In this document: positions 32,890 to 42,700 of the stretch, piece after piece
Position numbering within the stretch: the stretch's first letter is position 1
Layout of the letters: the number at the start of each line of letters is the position of its first letter
Assembly (NCBI GenBank): GCA_964602995.1
Contig: CAZRTM010000001.1
Span: 1 to 64,000 of the forward strand
Direction: 5' to 3'
From: JAAYYY01 sp964602995
Lineage (GTDB): Bacteria; Chloroflexota; Anaerolineae; Promineifilales; Promineifilaceae
Length of the DNA stretch: 64,000 nt
Position numbers and translations under genes: made by a program
Notes under the pieces: generated by a model
Told to the model about the DNA's origin: nothing
Database searches by the model: none
What the model saw: the letters and a program-made list of their open reading frames with translations, nothing else

Positions 32890-33536
32890 GCGAAGAAACA
32901 TTTTTCCAGGGAGAACGCTGGAACCAGCTCGCCGGTTTCCTGGAACGGCTCCCCCGCCCGGTCAAGTTAGTGGTCTGGGCCAGCGAGCAGGGCAACAGCT
33001 ATGAGCGGGAGGGGTTGCGGCTGGCAGAAGCGCTGGCCGAACGCTTTGACATTCTGCAATTCGAGCAGCGGGAACGGGTCGAAGGCCACTATTTCTATCC
33101 CGTTTTCGGTTTCATGGGCTTAGATGAAGAGGGCCAGGAAGAGGACTTTCGAGTACGGTTCGTCGGTCTGCCGGCCGGTTACCAGATCAACTCTCTGGTC
33201 GGTGCCATTCAGGCTGTTTCCTTCCGCGCCAGCAACCTGGAAGGGCTGACGCGCATTCACCTCAGCAGGCTCCCCGAAGATGCGAAAGTAGATCTAGAGC
33301 TGTTCACCTCGGCCGAAAACGAAGCAGGAACGATAGTGGCGACCCTGGCTGCGGGTTTTGCCGTTGCCAGCCCCCGCATTCGCACCTTCATCGTCATGGC
33401 CGACCTCTTCCCCGAGATTGCCACCCGCTATTCGGTGCGCAATCTGCCGCACCTGGTGCTCAACGGCCGCGTACACATCGAAGGTATTCTGGACGAAGAG
33501 AAGCTGCTAAAACAGATAGCGATTGCCGTAAAGTAG
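32886..33536 (+). CDS. Cysteine-less PDO-like (tandem thioredoxin-fold) protein
   Basis: 216 residues, two thioredoxin-like folds as in archaeal/bacterial protein disulfide oxidoreductase (PDO/glutaredoxin-like). The second half has VDLELFTSAENEAGTIVATLAAGFAVASPRI, where catalytic members have CPYC after FTxxxC; here the motif is NEAG. FPEIATRYSVRNLPHLVLNG is the usual cis-Pro loop and strand. The first half (VKLVVWASEQGNSYEREGLRL) also lacks Cys; the whole protein has none. Redox activity through CxxC is therefore excluded; a binding or scaffold role is possible. Coupled by ATGA overlap to the 2H enzyme; converges on the KAS III gene. Confidence 0.75.
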   Translation: MSEETFFQGERWNQLAGFLERLPRPVKLVVWASEQGNSYEREGLRLAEALAERFDILQFEQRERVEGHYFYPVFGFMGLDEEGQEEDFRVRFVGLPAGYQINSLVGAIQAVSFRASNLEGLTRIHLSRLPEDAKVDLELFTSAENEAGTIVATLAAGFAVASPRIRTFIVMADLFPEIATRYSVRNLPHLVLNGRVHIEGILDEEKLLKQIAIAVK

Positions 33537-33544
33537 CGGACGAC

Positions 33545-34705
33545 CTATTTCTTCTTTTCAATATCGCGCAGGCGCGCATCGGGTGTGGGGGAACCAGCGA
33601 CGACGCTCGTCAGGCGGCGCCCGAACTGGCGCAACCGGGAGCGGCCGCGGGCCATCACATAGCGCACGCGCGACCACTCACGGTCACGCAGCGAGATTTC
33701 AGGTGGGGTGACATCCCACTTCACCACCGAGGCAGCCCAGGAAAGCCCGCCGCCGAATCCAACGAAGACAACGTTGTCGTCGGGGTGCAGCAACCCTTTA
33801 TCAACCGCCTCACAGAGTGCGATGGGAATTGAAGCTGCCGATGTATTGCCGGCGCGATCCACATTTAGAAAAAAGCGGTCCGGCGCAATTTTCAGCCGCT
33901 TGGCAGCCGATTCCACGATGCGCACGTTGGCCTGGTGCGGCACGATCAGATCCACATCATCAATCGTCAGATCCGCTTTCTCCAATACCTCTTGAATGGA
34001 GTCGGCAATGACACGGGTGGCAAAGCGAAATACCTGCCGGCCGTTCATGCGAATCGTGTTCTGGTGGTACCCGTTCTGGGAAAACTCGGCGCCAAGGGTG
34101 GGAACAGGGTTGTGATAGACGGCTGGTAATCGCAATAAATCAGCTCCCGATCCATCTGAGTGCAGTGTGGAAGCCATCACACCGCCCGGCACGCTGGAGC
34201 CTCTGAGGACGACGGCTCCCGCTCCATCGCCAAAAAGAATACAGGTGCCCCGATCCTGCCAGTCGAGCACACGGGACATCGTCTCTGCACCAATCACCAC
34301 TGCGTTTTTCACAGCGCCGCTGGTAATCGAATTAGCCGCCATACTCAAAGCATAGACAAACCCGGAGCAGGCCGCGCTGAGGTCAAAGGCCCCTGCCCGC
34401 TTCGCCCCAAGGTAATCCTGAACCTGACAGGCCGTGGCTGGGAAAACGGATTCCGGCGTCGAAGTGGCTACGATAATCAGCTCCACATCAGACGGATGCA
34501 TATCGGCAACGGCCAGTGCGCGCGCCGCCGCCTCGAATGCCAGTGTCGCCGTTGTCTCCCTTGGACCGGCGATGCGCCGCTCGTGAATTCCGGTGCGGGC
34601 CACGATCCAGTCATGGGAAGTCTCAACCATCTTCGAAATCTCATGGTTAGTGAGAACCCGTTGTGGCAGGTATTTACCCCAACCAATGATATGTGCATAT
34701 CTCAT
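33545..34705 (-). CDS. fabH: 3-oxoacyl-[ACP] synthase III family (KAS III)
   Basis: 386 residues from ATG 34705, which has GTGAGGT upstream; an in-frame TTG lies at 34720. The catalytic triad is complete: Cys113 in FDLSAACSGFVYAL, His257 in IVPHQANVRI and Asn287 in NVDRAGNTSAAS. DGAGAVVLRG and FVGFGGGLSWAASVVKW are family-typical. It condenses acyl-CoA with malonyl-ACP to start fatty acid synthesis. It is about 55 residues longer than standard FabH: a basic C-terminal tail (WSRVRYVMARGRSRLRQFGRR). That tail, and the lack of other fab genes nearby, leave room for a special priming substrate. Symbol by family only. Confidence 0.85.
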   Translation of the reverse strand: MRYAHIIGWGKYLPQRVLTNHEISKMVETSHDWIVARTGIHERRIAGPRETTATLAFEAAARALAVADMHPSDVELIIVATSTPESVFPATACQVQDYLGAKRAGAFDLSAACSGFVYALSMAANSITSGAVKNAVVIGAETMSRVLDWQDRGTCILFGDGAGAVVLRGSSVPGGVMASTLHSDGSGADLLRLPAVYHNPVPTLGAEFSQNGYHQNTIRMNGRQVFRFATRVIADSIQEVLEKADLTIDDVDLIVPHQANVRIVESAAKRLKIAPDRFFLNVDRAGNTSAASIPIALCEAVDKGLLHPDDNVVFVGFGGGLSWAASVVKWDVTPPEISLRDREWSRVRYVMARGRSRLRQFGRRLTSVVAGSPTPDARLRDIEKKK

Positions 34706-34869
34706 AGGTACCTCACGCAATACAGGGACTTGTTACTTACCGGCGCCTGTTGCCGATTGCGACCGCTGGCAACAGTTGAGGATGTGGGCAGGCGTGGTTA
34801 GACCTGAGTAATCTGTTCCTCAATAAGAGGTGCAATCTTTTATACTGATTATAACCCCAGACCATCTAT

Positions 34870-34887
34870 TGAGTTGCGCTCAACTCA
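34870..34887. promoter_or_regulatory. 7-bp inverted repeat between divergent genes, possible operator
   Basis: TGAGTTG (34870-34876) and CAACTCA (34881-34887) flank CGCT. It lies between the starts of the KAS III gene and the metallopeptidase gene. AT-rich -10-like elements (TATACT, TATAAC) occur at 34841-34855, but no good -35 is visible, so its role as an operator is only a suggestion. Confidence 0.35.
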
Positions 34888-34966
34888 TTGCTGGATCCGC
34901 TTCAAGATTCGCTCATAGCAACACACGGCTCGAGCGAGGCCGTATTATCAGGCCATTGCGCAACGG

Positions 34967-37126
34967 ATGCAAGAGGTGTATCGTAGCCTTATGAGAGAAG
35001 AACAGCCAGGCTCTCGCCCCCTGCTCCTGATGCTTGCCGGTTGTATGACATTGCTCATCTGCGCCGCGTGTCTGGGGCTGGCAACGGCGGGAGCCATCGT
35101 ATATGAGCAAAGTCGCCTTTCTGCTCGCGTCACTCCATCAATTGCGCTGACCATGATTGCCGAACAGGCTCCAACCGTGGAGCTGTCTCCATCAGGAACA
35201 GCCACACCACGCCCGGCGCCGCAAAATCCGCTGTCAGGAAACCTGTCGGTCACAAGTGCTGCGCCCGCGCACCCACAGTCGCCGGTTCCAGGGCTGGATC
35301 TGCAACCGCCGGCGGCGATTGTTCAGCAACCTATTCCCCCTGACGCCACACAGCACCTGCAAAATCTGATGCTGGCTGACTTTCCAATCCACGACTTTTA
35401 TGAAGCCAGTAAACGGCTGGGAAACTATGATGTCGGCGAGCGCACCATCACCGCTCCTCTCCAGCAGGTTGGAAACGTACGCACGTTCTATGTGGATGAT
35501 GAAACCATCGAGGCCGTTCTGGTGGCCGTCACGGAACATACTTACTTCTGGGTGGAAAGCGGCCTGGACCTCGACGGTACAGCGGTCGTTGCCGCCGCCG
35601 AGCAGTTTGAAGAAAGCTACTATCCCAGGCTGGTCAACCTCTTTGGACAAGAGTGGCGGCCCGGTGTAGACAATGATCCCCACTTCAGTGTGTTACACCT
35701 CAACTACATAGACAGCGATACGGATGAGTTAGGCCACTTTAACAGTGGCGACGAGTACCCGCGCACCTTTTATAGCAACTCGAACGAACAAGAAATTATC
35801 TACCTCAACATGGGAAACCTGAGCCTCGGTTCTGACCTCTACTTCGGTACGCTGGTCCACGAATTCCAGCACCTGGTGCAGTGGTATGTAGACGCCAACG
35901 AAACGGCCTGGCTCAACGAGGGGCTTTCACAGTTGGCTGAAATCTACGTCGGGCTGGACACGGCGGACACTGCCGATTACCTGCTGGCTCCCAACACCCA
36001 GCTAACCACCTGGGATTACACAAGTGACAAAGTCTATGCTCACTACGGCGCCTCCTACCTCTTCACCGTTTACCTCTGGGAGCAACTGGGGGAGGCCGCT
36101 GTGCAGGAGCTGGCGCGCCATCCGGCAAATGGAATTGCCTCGGTAGACGCCGTTTTGAAGGGGTACCGCCCAGAGCTAAGCCTGGAACAGTTTGTGTCCG
36201 ATTGGACCGTGGCCACCTACCTGGACGATGAAGCAGCCGGCCCGGCCTACCATTATCACTCCCTCGACCTGCGCCCTCCAGTCACTCAAACCAGCGTGCG
36301 TTATGCTCCCTTTGAGACGATTGAAGACGCGCCCCAGTTCAGTGCCCACTATGTAGAGCTGGAGGTAGAGGGGCGCTTCACTCTCTCCTTTGCCGGTGAC
36401 ACAGTCGCCAGCCTGATACCTACCTCACCCCGTAGCGGCCGGCAGATGTGGTTCGCGCCGGCCCACGAGAACGTCAACGCACAACTAACCCGGCCATTCG
36501 ATCTCACCGGGCTGGACGCGGCAACACTCAATTTCTGGACCTGGTACGACCTGAAATACGATCTTGACTATGCCTACGTCTCCATTTCGACTGACGGCGG
36601 CGCCAGTTGGGACCTGCTCTCGCCGCTAAATGCAGCAGCAGGAGAGTACGGACCGGCCTTTAACGGGCAGAGCGATTCTGTTTACGGGTCAGGCAAAGGC
36701 GGCTGGGTGGAGCAAAATATATCGCTTGACGACTATACCGGACAACCGGTCCTCATCCGTTTCGAGCTGCTGACCTACTACGAACCAGGCGCCCTGGGTT
36801 TTGCCATCGACGATATCAGTGTGCCGGAGCTAGGGTACGCCACCGACGTCGAGAACGACGCTGACGGTTGGGAGGCAAACGGGTTCGTGCAGACAGGGTC
36901 GCTGCTGCCGCAGCAGTGGGCTGTGCAATATATCACTCATGGTGACGCTCCTCGCGTTGTGCCCCTCACTGTGGATGAATTTAACCAGGGACGATGGGAA
37001 ATTGAAGTAGGGCCAGAAGGCGGCGTCTTAGCCGTCAACGCTCTGACCCCATTCATTGAGGAACCGGCTTCATTCTGGCTATATGTGGAAACGTTAGCCG
37101 GTGACAGCGCTACGCCTGCAGATTAG
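34967..37126 (+). CDS. Membrane-anchored or secreted zinc metallopeptidase (M30/M6-like)
   Basis: 719 residues; start ATG 34967, alternative ATG 34991. An N-terminal hydrophobic segment (about 18-45) is followed by a Pro/Thr/Ser-rich linker to about 125. The peptidase domain carries HEFQHLVQWYVDANETAWLN followed by EGLSQLAE, an HExxH plus NEGLS arrangement like hyicolysin-type (M30) peptidases. The region 500-640 has a jelly-roll pattern as in immune-inhibitor A (LNFWTWYDLKYDLDYAYVSI, STDGGASWDLL, GQPVLIRFELLTYYEPGALG). Expected to act outside the cell as a protease. Its 3' end overlaps the convergent YtxH-like gene by 4 bases. Confidence 0.8.
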   Translation: MQEVYRSLMREEQPGSRPLLLMLAGCMTLLICAACLGLATAGAIVYEQSRLSARVTPSIALTMIAEQAPTVELSPSGTATPRPAPQNPLSGNLSVTSAAPAHPQSPVPGLDLQPPAAIVQQPIPPDATQHLQNLMLADFPIHDFYEASKRLGNYDVGERTITAPLQQVGNVRTFYVDDETIEAVLVAVTEHTYFWVESGLDLDGTAVVAAAEQFEESYYPRLVNLFGQEWRPGVDNDPHFSVLHLNYIDSDTDELGHFNSGDEYPRTFYSNSNEQEIIYLNMGNLSLGSDLYFGTLVHEFQHLVQWYVDANETAWLNEGLSQLAEIYVGLDTADTADYLLAPNTQLTTWDYTSDKVYAHYGASYLFTVYLWEQLGEAAVQELARHPANGIASVDAVLKGYRPELSLEQFVSDWTVATYLDDEAAGPAYHYHSLDLRPPVTQTSVRYAPFETIEDAPQFSAHYVELEVEGRFTLSFAGDTVASLIPTSPRSGRQMWFAPAHENVNAQLTRPFDLTGLDAATLNFWTWYDLKYDLDYAYVSISTDGGASWDLLSPLNAAAGEYGPAFNGQSDSVYGSGKGGWVEQNISLDDYTGQPVLIRFELLTYYEPGALGFAIDDISVPELGYATDVENDADGWEANGFVQTGSLLPQQWAVQYITHGDAPRVVPLTVDEFNQGRWEIEVGPEGGVLAVNALTPFIEEPASFWLYVETLAGDSATPAD

Positions 37127-37344
37127 CGCAGCTTTCCCCGCTCCTTCATATACTCAAATTCCTGTTCTTTCTGCCGCCTGGTCTGCTCCATGGCATGTCG
37201 CGCTTCACTGATCGCCTCCTCCCAGCGATTCCGTGCATCGGCGCGCAGACGTTCACCCGAGCTGGGCGCCATCAGGATAGCCACTGTCGCTCCCACCACC
37301 GAGCCAGACATCACACCGGCCAGGAAACTGAAGATCTTTCTCAT
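37123..37344 (-). CDS. YtxH-like small membrane protein
   Basis: 73 residues from ATG 37344, preceded by GGGAGG. The N-terminal glycine-rich membrane helix (IFSFLAGVMSGSVVGATVAILMAP) ends in the SSGERLRADARNRWEEA motif characteristic of YtxH proteins (APxSGxxxR), followed by a charged helix. The family is stress-linked in Firmicutes but of unknown activity. It overlaps the end of the metallopeptidase gene on the other strand. Confidence 0.82.
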   Translation of the reverse strand: MRKIFSFLAGVMSGSVVGATVAILMAPSSGERLRADARNRWEEAISEARHAMEQTRRQKEQEFEYMKERGKLR

Positions 37345-37530
37345 TACACCTCCCATTGTCGCTATCGTCAGTTGCTTTCTGCTAACTGTGCTTCTTACCG
37401 CATACCGGCTTTATTATAGCCAAACCTACCCCTTTTGCCCTATTGTCTGAGCGCCGCCCGGGTTGTACCATACTATCTGCCTGTTCTCGCAGGCGCCTGA
37501 CTAAGCAATAGTTCACCCGATAGAGTATAG

Positions 37531-37809
37531 ATGTCCGAGTATATTGAAATTGAAACGGAAAGCGGTGATTCACCGGACGAGATGATCTTCACCACCAACG
37601 TGATATTGGCAGAAGCCGGGCCTGAAGCCTATGACTCACCTGAAGCCATGGAAGAAGGCTCTCCGGTAGCGCAGGCCCTCTCCTTTGTGGAAGGCATCCG
37701 CCGCTTGCATATCGATGGAAGCCAACTCACCGTCATCCGTGAACCGGATGCCGCCTGGCACATCATCGCTGCCGACATTTCAGCGGCGATTCGTGACTTC
37801 TTCCTTTAG
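37531..37809 (+). CDS. Nfu/NifU N-terminal-like domain protein, stand-alone
   Basis: 92 residues. AYDSPEAMEEGSPVAQALSF VEGIRRLHIDG then QLTVIREPDAAWHIIAADI matches the N-terminal domain of Nfu scaffolds (YDS...SPLAxxLFxIxGVxxVxxxxxxITVTK...W). The C-terminal domain with the Fe-S binding CxxC is missing, and there is no Cys in the protein. It cannot bind a cluster by the usual site; protein-protein contact is the likely role. It stands alone between a YtxH-like gene and a Tat-exported protein gene. Confidence 0.78.
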   Translation: MSEYIEIETESGDSPDEMIFTTNVILAEAGPEAYDSPEAMEEGSPVAQALSFVEGIRRLHIDGSQLTVIREPDAAWHIIAADISAAIRDFFL

Positions 37810-37990
37810 CTGCTTCCGGCACTCACTGGTGAAGATGGAATAAGCAATGCGTAAAAAACGCGTGCAACCAATTGGCAACTGAACACACGTTCTATACAAT
37901 TAAGCCCGCTATGTCTGTCTTTTATAGCTTATTTCAGAAGCAATTTTTACAGGCATCGAAGACCGATCATTCTCGGTGAGGAGTACCATC

Positions 37991-39046
37991 ATGGCTTATT
38001 CAAACGACCAGTTTAGCCGTCGTAGTTTCTTGAAGGCGCTGCTTGTGACAGCGGCCACTGCCACTACAGCGGGTGGCGGTGCTGCCTACTTCCTGAACCA
38101 GCTTGAAACGAAGCAACCGGTCATCACCACGGTCTCGACGCCTGCCCCCCCACCCGTCATTTCGGCAGCCGATACCGTCATCACTGCCAATAACGAGGTG
38201 GCCGACCTCCTGGCGAAGATCGCTTCTGCGGAAGCAGAAAATTTACGCCTGCGTTCTGAGTTAGAAGCTGCGCAACGGCGGCTTTCGGCTCTTGAATCTG
38301 CAAATGGCGACAGCACGCTGGCCAATCAGGAGCTACAGACAGAGCTGGCAACAGTAACCGAACAAGCCGGCATCCTGGCCGGCCTGGTGGCGCTCTACGA
38401 GCAGCTTGATGAGCTAAACGTTGCCGAAGTTGTAGACGGTGGGCTGGAATCGTTCTCCGCTTTCATCCAGGGTCTGGTGGATGATCTGCCCCGTGTCGAA
38501 AACGGCCTGGCGACGGGCCGGCAAGCCCTTGACGAGTTTGAGGCGCACCTGCCCACCGTGGAGAGCGGTCGCGAATGGCTTGAGAGCCACCTGGCCCGGC
38601 TCAACACCTTCTATGAAGCAGCCGAGAGGATATTGACGGCGGTCGTTGAGAACGCTGGCACCTTCTTGCAAAAGATCAACGAATGGTTCCAGGGTGTGCG
38701 CAAGTGGTTGCCATTTGGCGTCGGCGACAGCGCCGCCCAGGTGATGGCAGCGCTGACTGACTTATTGGACGAAACGCCAAACACCATTCACGGGCTACGG
38801 CGCAACGTGGCCGACCCGCTGGATGTTTGGTTTAAGCCAGAAGGTGAAACCGTTGCCGTGCGCAGCCGCCTACTGAAACCACTGAAAGAGGAAACGCTCA
38901 CACCGTCCGCCGAAGTGGTGAACAAAGTGCGCGAGGCAAAAGTGGTTTACGACACAGAGGTGGTGGAACCGGTCAAGACAGTGGCAATGAACCGCCAGCT
39001 TGTGCGCGAACAGATTGCTGCCTATCGCCAGAAATATGAGCTATAG
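37991..39046 (+). CDS. Tat-exported coiled-coil protein of unknown function
   Basis: 351 residues from ATG 37991, with GAGGAG upstream. The N-terminus has a textbook twin-arginine signal SRRSFLKALLVTAATATTAG. Residues 60-130 form a coiled coil (NNEVADLLAKIASAEAENLR, RLSALESANG), then a helical region without motif hits that includes LVALYEQLDELNVAEVVDGG and EWLESHLARLNTFYEAAERI. The C-terminus is charged and helical (REQIAAYRQKYEL). No cofactor-binding motif explains the Tat route. I do not recognise a family. It converges on the PRC-barrel gene (26 bases between stops). Confidence 0.8.
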   Translation: MAYSNDQFSRRSFLKALLVTAATATTAGGGAAYFLNQLETKQPVITTVSTPAPPPVISAADTVITANNEVADLLAKIASAEAENLRLRSELEAAQRRLSALESANGDSTLANQELQTELATVTEQAGILAGLVALYEQLDELNVAEVVDGGLESFSAFIQGLVDDLPRVENGLATGRQALDEFEAHLPTVESGREWLESHLARLNTFYEAAERILTAVVENAGTFLQKINEWFQGVRKWLPFGVGDSAAQVMAALTDLLDETPNTIHGLRRNVADPLDVWFKPEGETVAVRSRLLKPLKEETLTPSAEVVNKVREAKVVYDTEVVEPVKTVAMNRQLVREQIAAYRQKYEL

Positions 39047-39072
39047 CGACTAAAAGTTTCGTTCTGTACCGG

Positions 39073-39393
39073 CTATACCGGCGCAGTCAGCGGTACGCGA
39101 CGGCTCTGGGCCGCTGCTATAAAGCGCGGCGCTCGTGACCAGGTACGCTGCAGCACTTCCTTCATCGATACGGATAGCATCAGGCGTCCTTGCTCCGCAT
39201 CGCGCAAGGCGACAAAGTCTAGCGGAACGAAATAATCATCGCCAAGTTCAAAATTATAGATTTCCAGATAAGTTCCGTAGAGCTGTTCCTCTGGCCGTGC
39301 TTCCGTCAACCGGTGGTGCAAAGCATTGACAATCCCTAATTTAACGCCATCCGAAGTCCAGACTTCATCTCTTACTTGAATCGTATCTTCCAT
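39073..39393 (-). CDS. PRC-barrel/DUF2171-like protein
   Basis: 106 residues from ATG 39393, preceded by GGAGAG; the longer frame to 39444 is not supported. TIQVRDEVWTSDGVKLGIVN then FELGDDYFVPLDFVALRDAE looks like the PRC-barrel fold (DGxxLGxV ... fxVPxxdV). Such small proteins bind RNA, photosynthetic reaction centres or membranes; here the role is unknown. A basic C-terminus (RAPRFIAAAQSRRVPLTAPV) follows. Confidence 0.65.
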   Translation of the reverse strand: MEDTIQVRDEVWTSDGVKLGIVNALHHRLTEARPEEQLYGTYLEIYNFELGDDYFVPLDFVALRDAEQGRLMLSVSMKEVLQRTWSRAPRFIAAAQSRRVPLTAPV

Positions 39394-39705
39394 AAATTCT
39401 CTCCGAGCATCCAAGTAGCACCCGCACCCCCTCCATAATATCATGGAAGGAGTTAACTGGCACTTCCCGAGAACAGTTGGCGGGTTGCTCGTAAACCCTT
39501 CGAATTAGGATCACACGAGATCTTGGTGCATAATAATAATATCAGTCATCTGCACAAAAGCCGCTATAATGGGGGTGGATGCCGAATACCCACCTCTTAA
39601 CGAAATGAAAGATATAGAGCTTGACGACCTTTCTAGAGCGGCTGGATAGATCACCCGGCGTCATTTGTTCAATTTGAAAGCACTGTTTAGCTAAGAAGAG
39701 CTTGC
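39394..39705 (+). promoter_or_regulatory. 312-base upstream region of the large kinase gene
   Basis: No ORF. A consensus -10 TATAAT lies at 39565-39570 with no convincing -35 17 bases upstream (TCAGTC); predicted leader about 130 nt. An ATAATAATAATAT run at 39529-39541 lowers the melting energy nearby. I see no terminator or strong hairpin. Confidence 0.4.
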
Positions 39706-42700
39706 ATGACAGTCAGTAAGAGTACCCCACATAAGACCGGGCAACTCGAAGAGCAATTTCGAGTTTTACAACTTATCTACGACATGATGTCCGCTGTCGG
39801 CCAGGCTGAAAGCGTAGAGGAGATCTACGCCAGGGCAATCAGTGCTTTAATAGACGTTCTGGACGCCGATCGTGCTGCCGTCCTCATCCGTCACGATCAG
39901 AATGACCTCCGATTCGAAGCGGTTCACGGATTATCCCCAGAGTATCAGAAGGCAGTTGAGGGCCATTCCCCCTGGAAAGTAGATAATCCAGATCCGCAAC
40001 CGATTTTCATTAGCGACGTTAGCCAAAACTCGAAGCTAAGCAGCCATAACGCAACGATTCTGGCCGAAGGTATTCGCGCCCTGGGATTTATACCTCTCCT
40101 TCATCAAGGCCAGCTTCTGGGCAGGTTCATGGTTTATTATGACCAACCGCACGCCTTCAGCGAGGAGGAGCAACAGTTTGCCGCCATGATTGCCAGTCAC
40201 ACGGCATTAGCCCTGGCGCGGAAACAGTATGAGCAGCAGCTGCAAACTGTTCGTATGGAGCTGGAACAACGGGTTGAGCAGCGCACACTGCAATTGAAAG
40301 AGCGGGAAACACTGCTGGTGGAATCACAGCGGCTGGCCCAGATCGGCAGTTGGCAATGGGACATCGCCAACGACCGTCTCCTCTGGTCTGAGGAACTATA
40401 CCATATCTTTGGTCAGGACCCCCAGCAATTTATTCCCACGCTAGAACGAATGGCCGAGCTGATACATCCGGAAGATGTAACCTTCTGGCTGTCACAGGTG
40501 CAGGGAGCAAAAAAGACGTTTGAGGGGAATTTGCGCATCTTACGCCCGGGTAGTGAGCAGCGCATCCTACATTCACGCACAACACCGCTCTTCAATTCCA
40601 AAGGCGAGCGGGTGAAAGTGCTGGGCACCATTCAGGACGTCACTGAGCGCCACCAGACGGAAGAAGCATTGCGCAAGAGCGAGCGCTCCCTGGCCGAAGC
40701 CCAAAGGGTCGCCAATCTCGGCAGTTGGATGTGGGACATCGGCAAAAACGAGATCGTCTGGTCAGACGAAATGTACCGCATTTATGGTCTGCAACCAGGC
40801 GAATTCGTTCCAACATACGAGAACTACCTGGAGTTACAACATCCCGAAGATCGCGACGCACTCGCAGCAGCGGTCAATCGGGCGCTCGAGACCAAATCAC
40901 CATTTGAACAGTATCATCGCATTATTCGCGCAGATGGATTTGTGCGCGTTCTGCATGCGCGTGGCCGGCCGGTGGTTGACGATGAATCGGGCGAAATCGT
41001 TCGCATGTATGGAACAGGTCAGGACGTTACCGAGACAAAACAGACCGAAGAAGCGCTGCGTAAGAGCGAAGAGAGCTACCGCACGCTGGCCCGTAACACA
41101 CCCGATGCCATTGTGGCGCTTTATAATACAAATCTGGAATTGATCGTCCTGGAAGGTAATATTCCCGATTCCCTTACACCCGGCGCCAGATTAAGCTCAC
41201 TCTTTCCGGCCGAAGAACTACAGAACGACCCTCTACAGCCATTCCGCGAGGCGCTGGAAGGCGTTCCACAGGCATTTGAAAAAGAGTACGGCGAGAACAC
41301 CTACCTGGTCCAGGCCGTGCCCGTGCGGGACGCCAGCGGCAAAATTTTCGCCGGAATGGCTATGATCCAGAACATCTCCGAGCGCAAGCGCACCGAGCGC
41401 AAGCTGGAGCAACGCGCCCAACAGTTGACGGCGTTGCACGAGATGGGACAGACAGTAGCTTCCAGTCTTGATTTAGAGGTTATCTTCGAACGCGTTCTGG
41501 ACAACCTGCGCCCCATCCTTGATGCTGAAGGCGTTTTCATATTGCTGCGTGATGGCGAGGAAGAACTGGTTTTCGCAGCAGCCAACGAAGTGGGCGTCGG
41601 CAACCTGACCGGACAACGGGTGCCTTCTACCAGGGGTGTGGCCAGTGAAGTATTGCGCACGGGCGAGGTGCAATGGATCTATGGCGAACAGACCCGGCAA
41701 CGCGTTTATCATGAGCTGGAAAGCGTTGCCCAATACCATCCGCGGGCTATTCTGGCCGCCCCACTGAATCTACATGGCGAAGTGATCGGCGTTATGGAAG
41801 CCGTACATACTCGTTCCGATGCCTTTATAGAAGAGGACAAGGCCCTGATTCAGACGGCGGCCAACTGGACGGCCATTGCCATTGGCAATGCACGGCAACA
41901 CGGGCGCCTGCAACGCCGTTTGCGCGAAAGCGAAGCATTGGCCAGTATCAGTCAGGCGTTAAGCGAAACGCTGGAGCTGGAACAGGTTCTCCATCTTATC
42001 GTCGATTCGGCTCAGCAACTGCTACCTAACGTCAAGTGGGCCGCCATCCATTTCCTACATCGTGATGGCGACCACGAAGAGCTATATCCAGTTGCATTGG
42101 CCGGGCTAGACGCTGGAAGCAAACAGCCGCTCATTAACCCTGAAGGTCACGAACTGGCTGTGGACCCACTGCCAAAGGGACTCTTGAGTGATGAGCATTC
42201 CCTGGACCTGGAGCAACCGGCCATGCACTTTCGTGATTCTGGCAGTGGCACCGAGGAGAACGCCCCTCTGCTGGTGGTTCCTATCCATAGCCGCGAAGGT
42301 CGCCTCGGTACACTAAGCGTCCAGAGCGCCATACCTGAAGCCTTTTCTGAGGAAGATAAGAGGCTCTTATCTACCCTTGGCCAGCAGGCGGCCATAGCCA
42401 TCGAACACGCCCGCCTGTTTCAAGTGGAGCAGGAAGCGCGGCAGGTGGCCGAATCATTACGTGCTGCCAACGCTACCCTCAGCCAGACGCTGGATGTCAA
42501 TATCGTCCTCAAGACGCTGTTTGACTACGCCGACGAACTTGTGGGCTTCGACCAGGCCATCGTCTTGCTCATACAGCGCGGGCTTCATCTGCGTCTCCGC
42601 GCCTGGCGCGGCCTGCAACAGTCCGACTTTAACAACATCTTTCTGGATGCCCGGGATTACCCCTTGTTCCAGAAAGCAATCGAAGAAAAAGTCATCGTTT

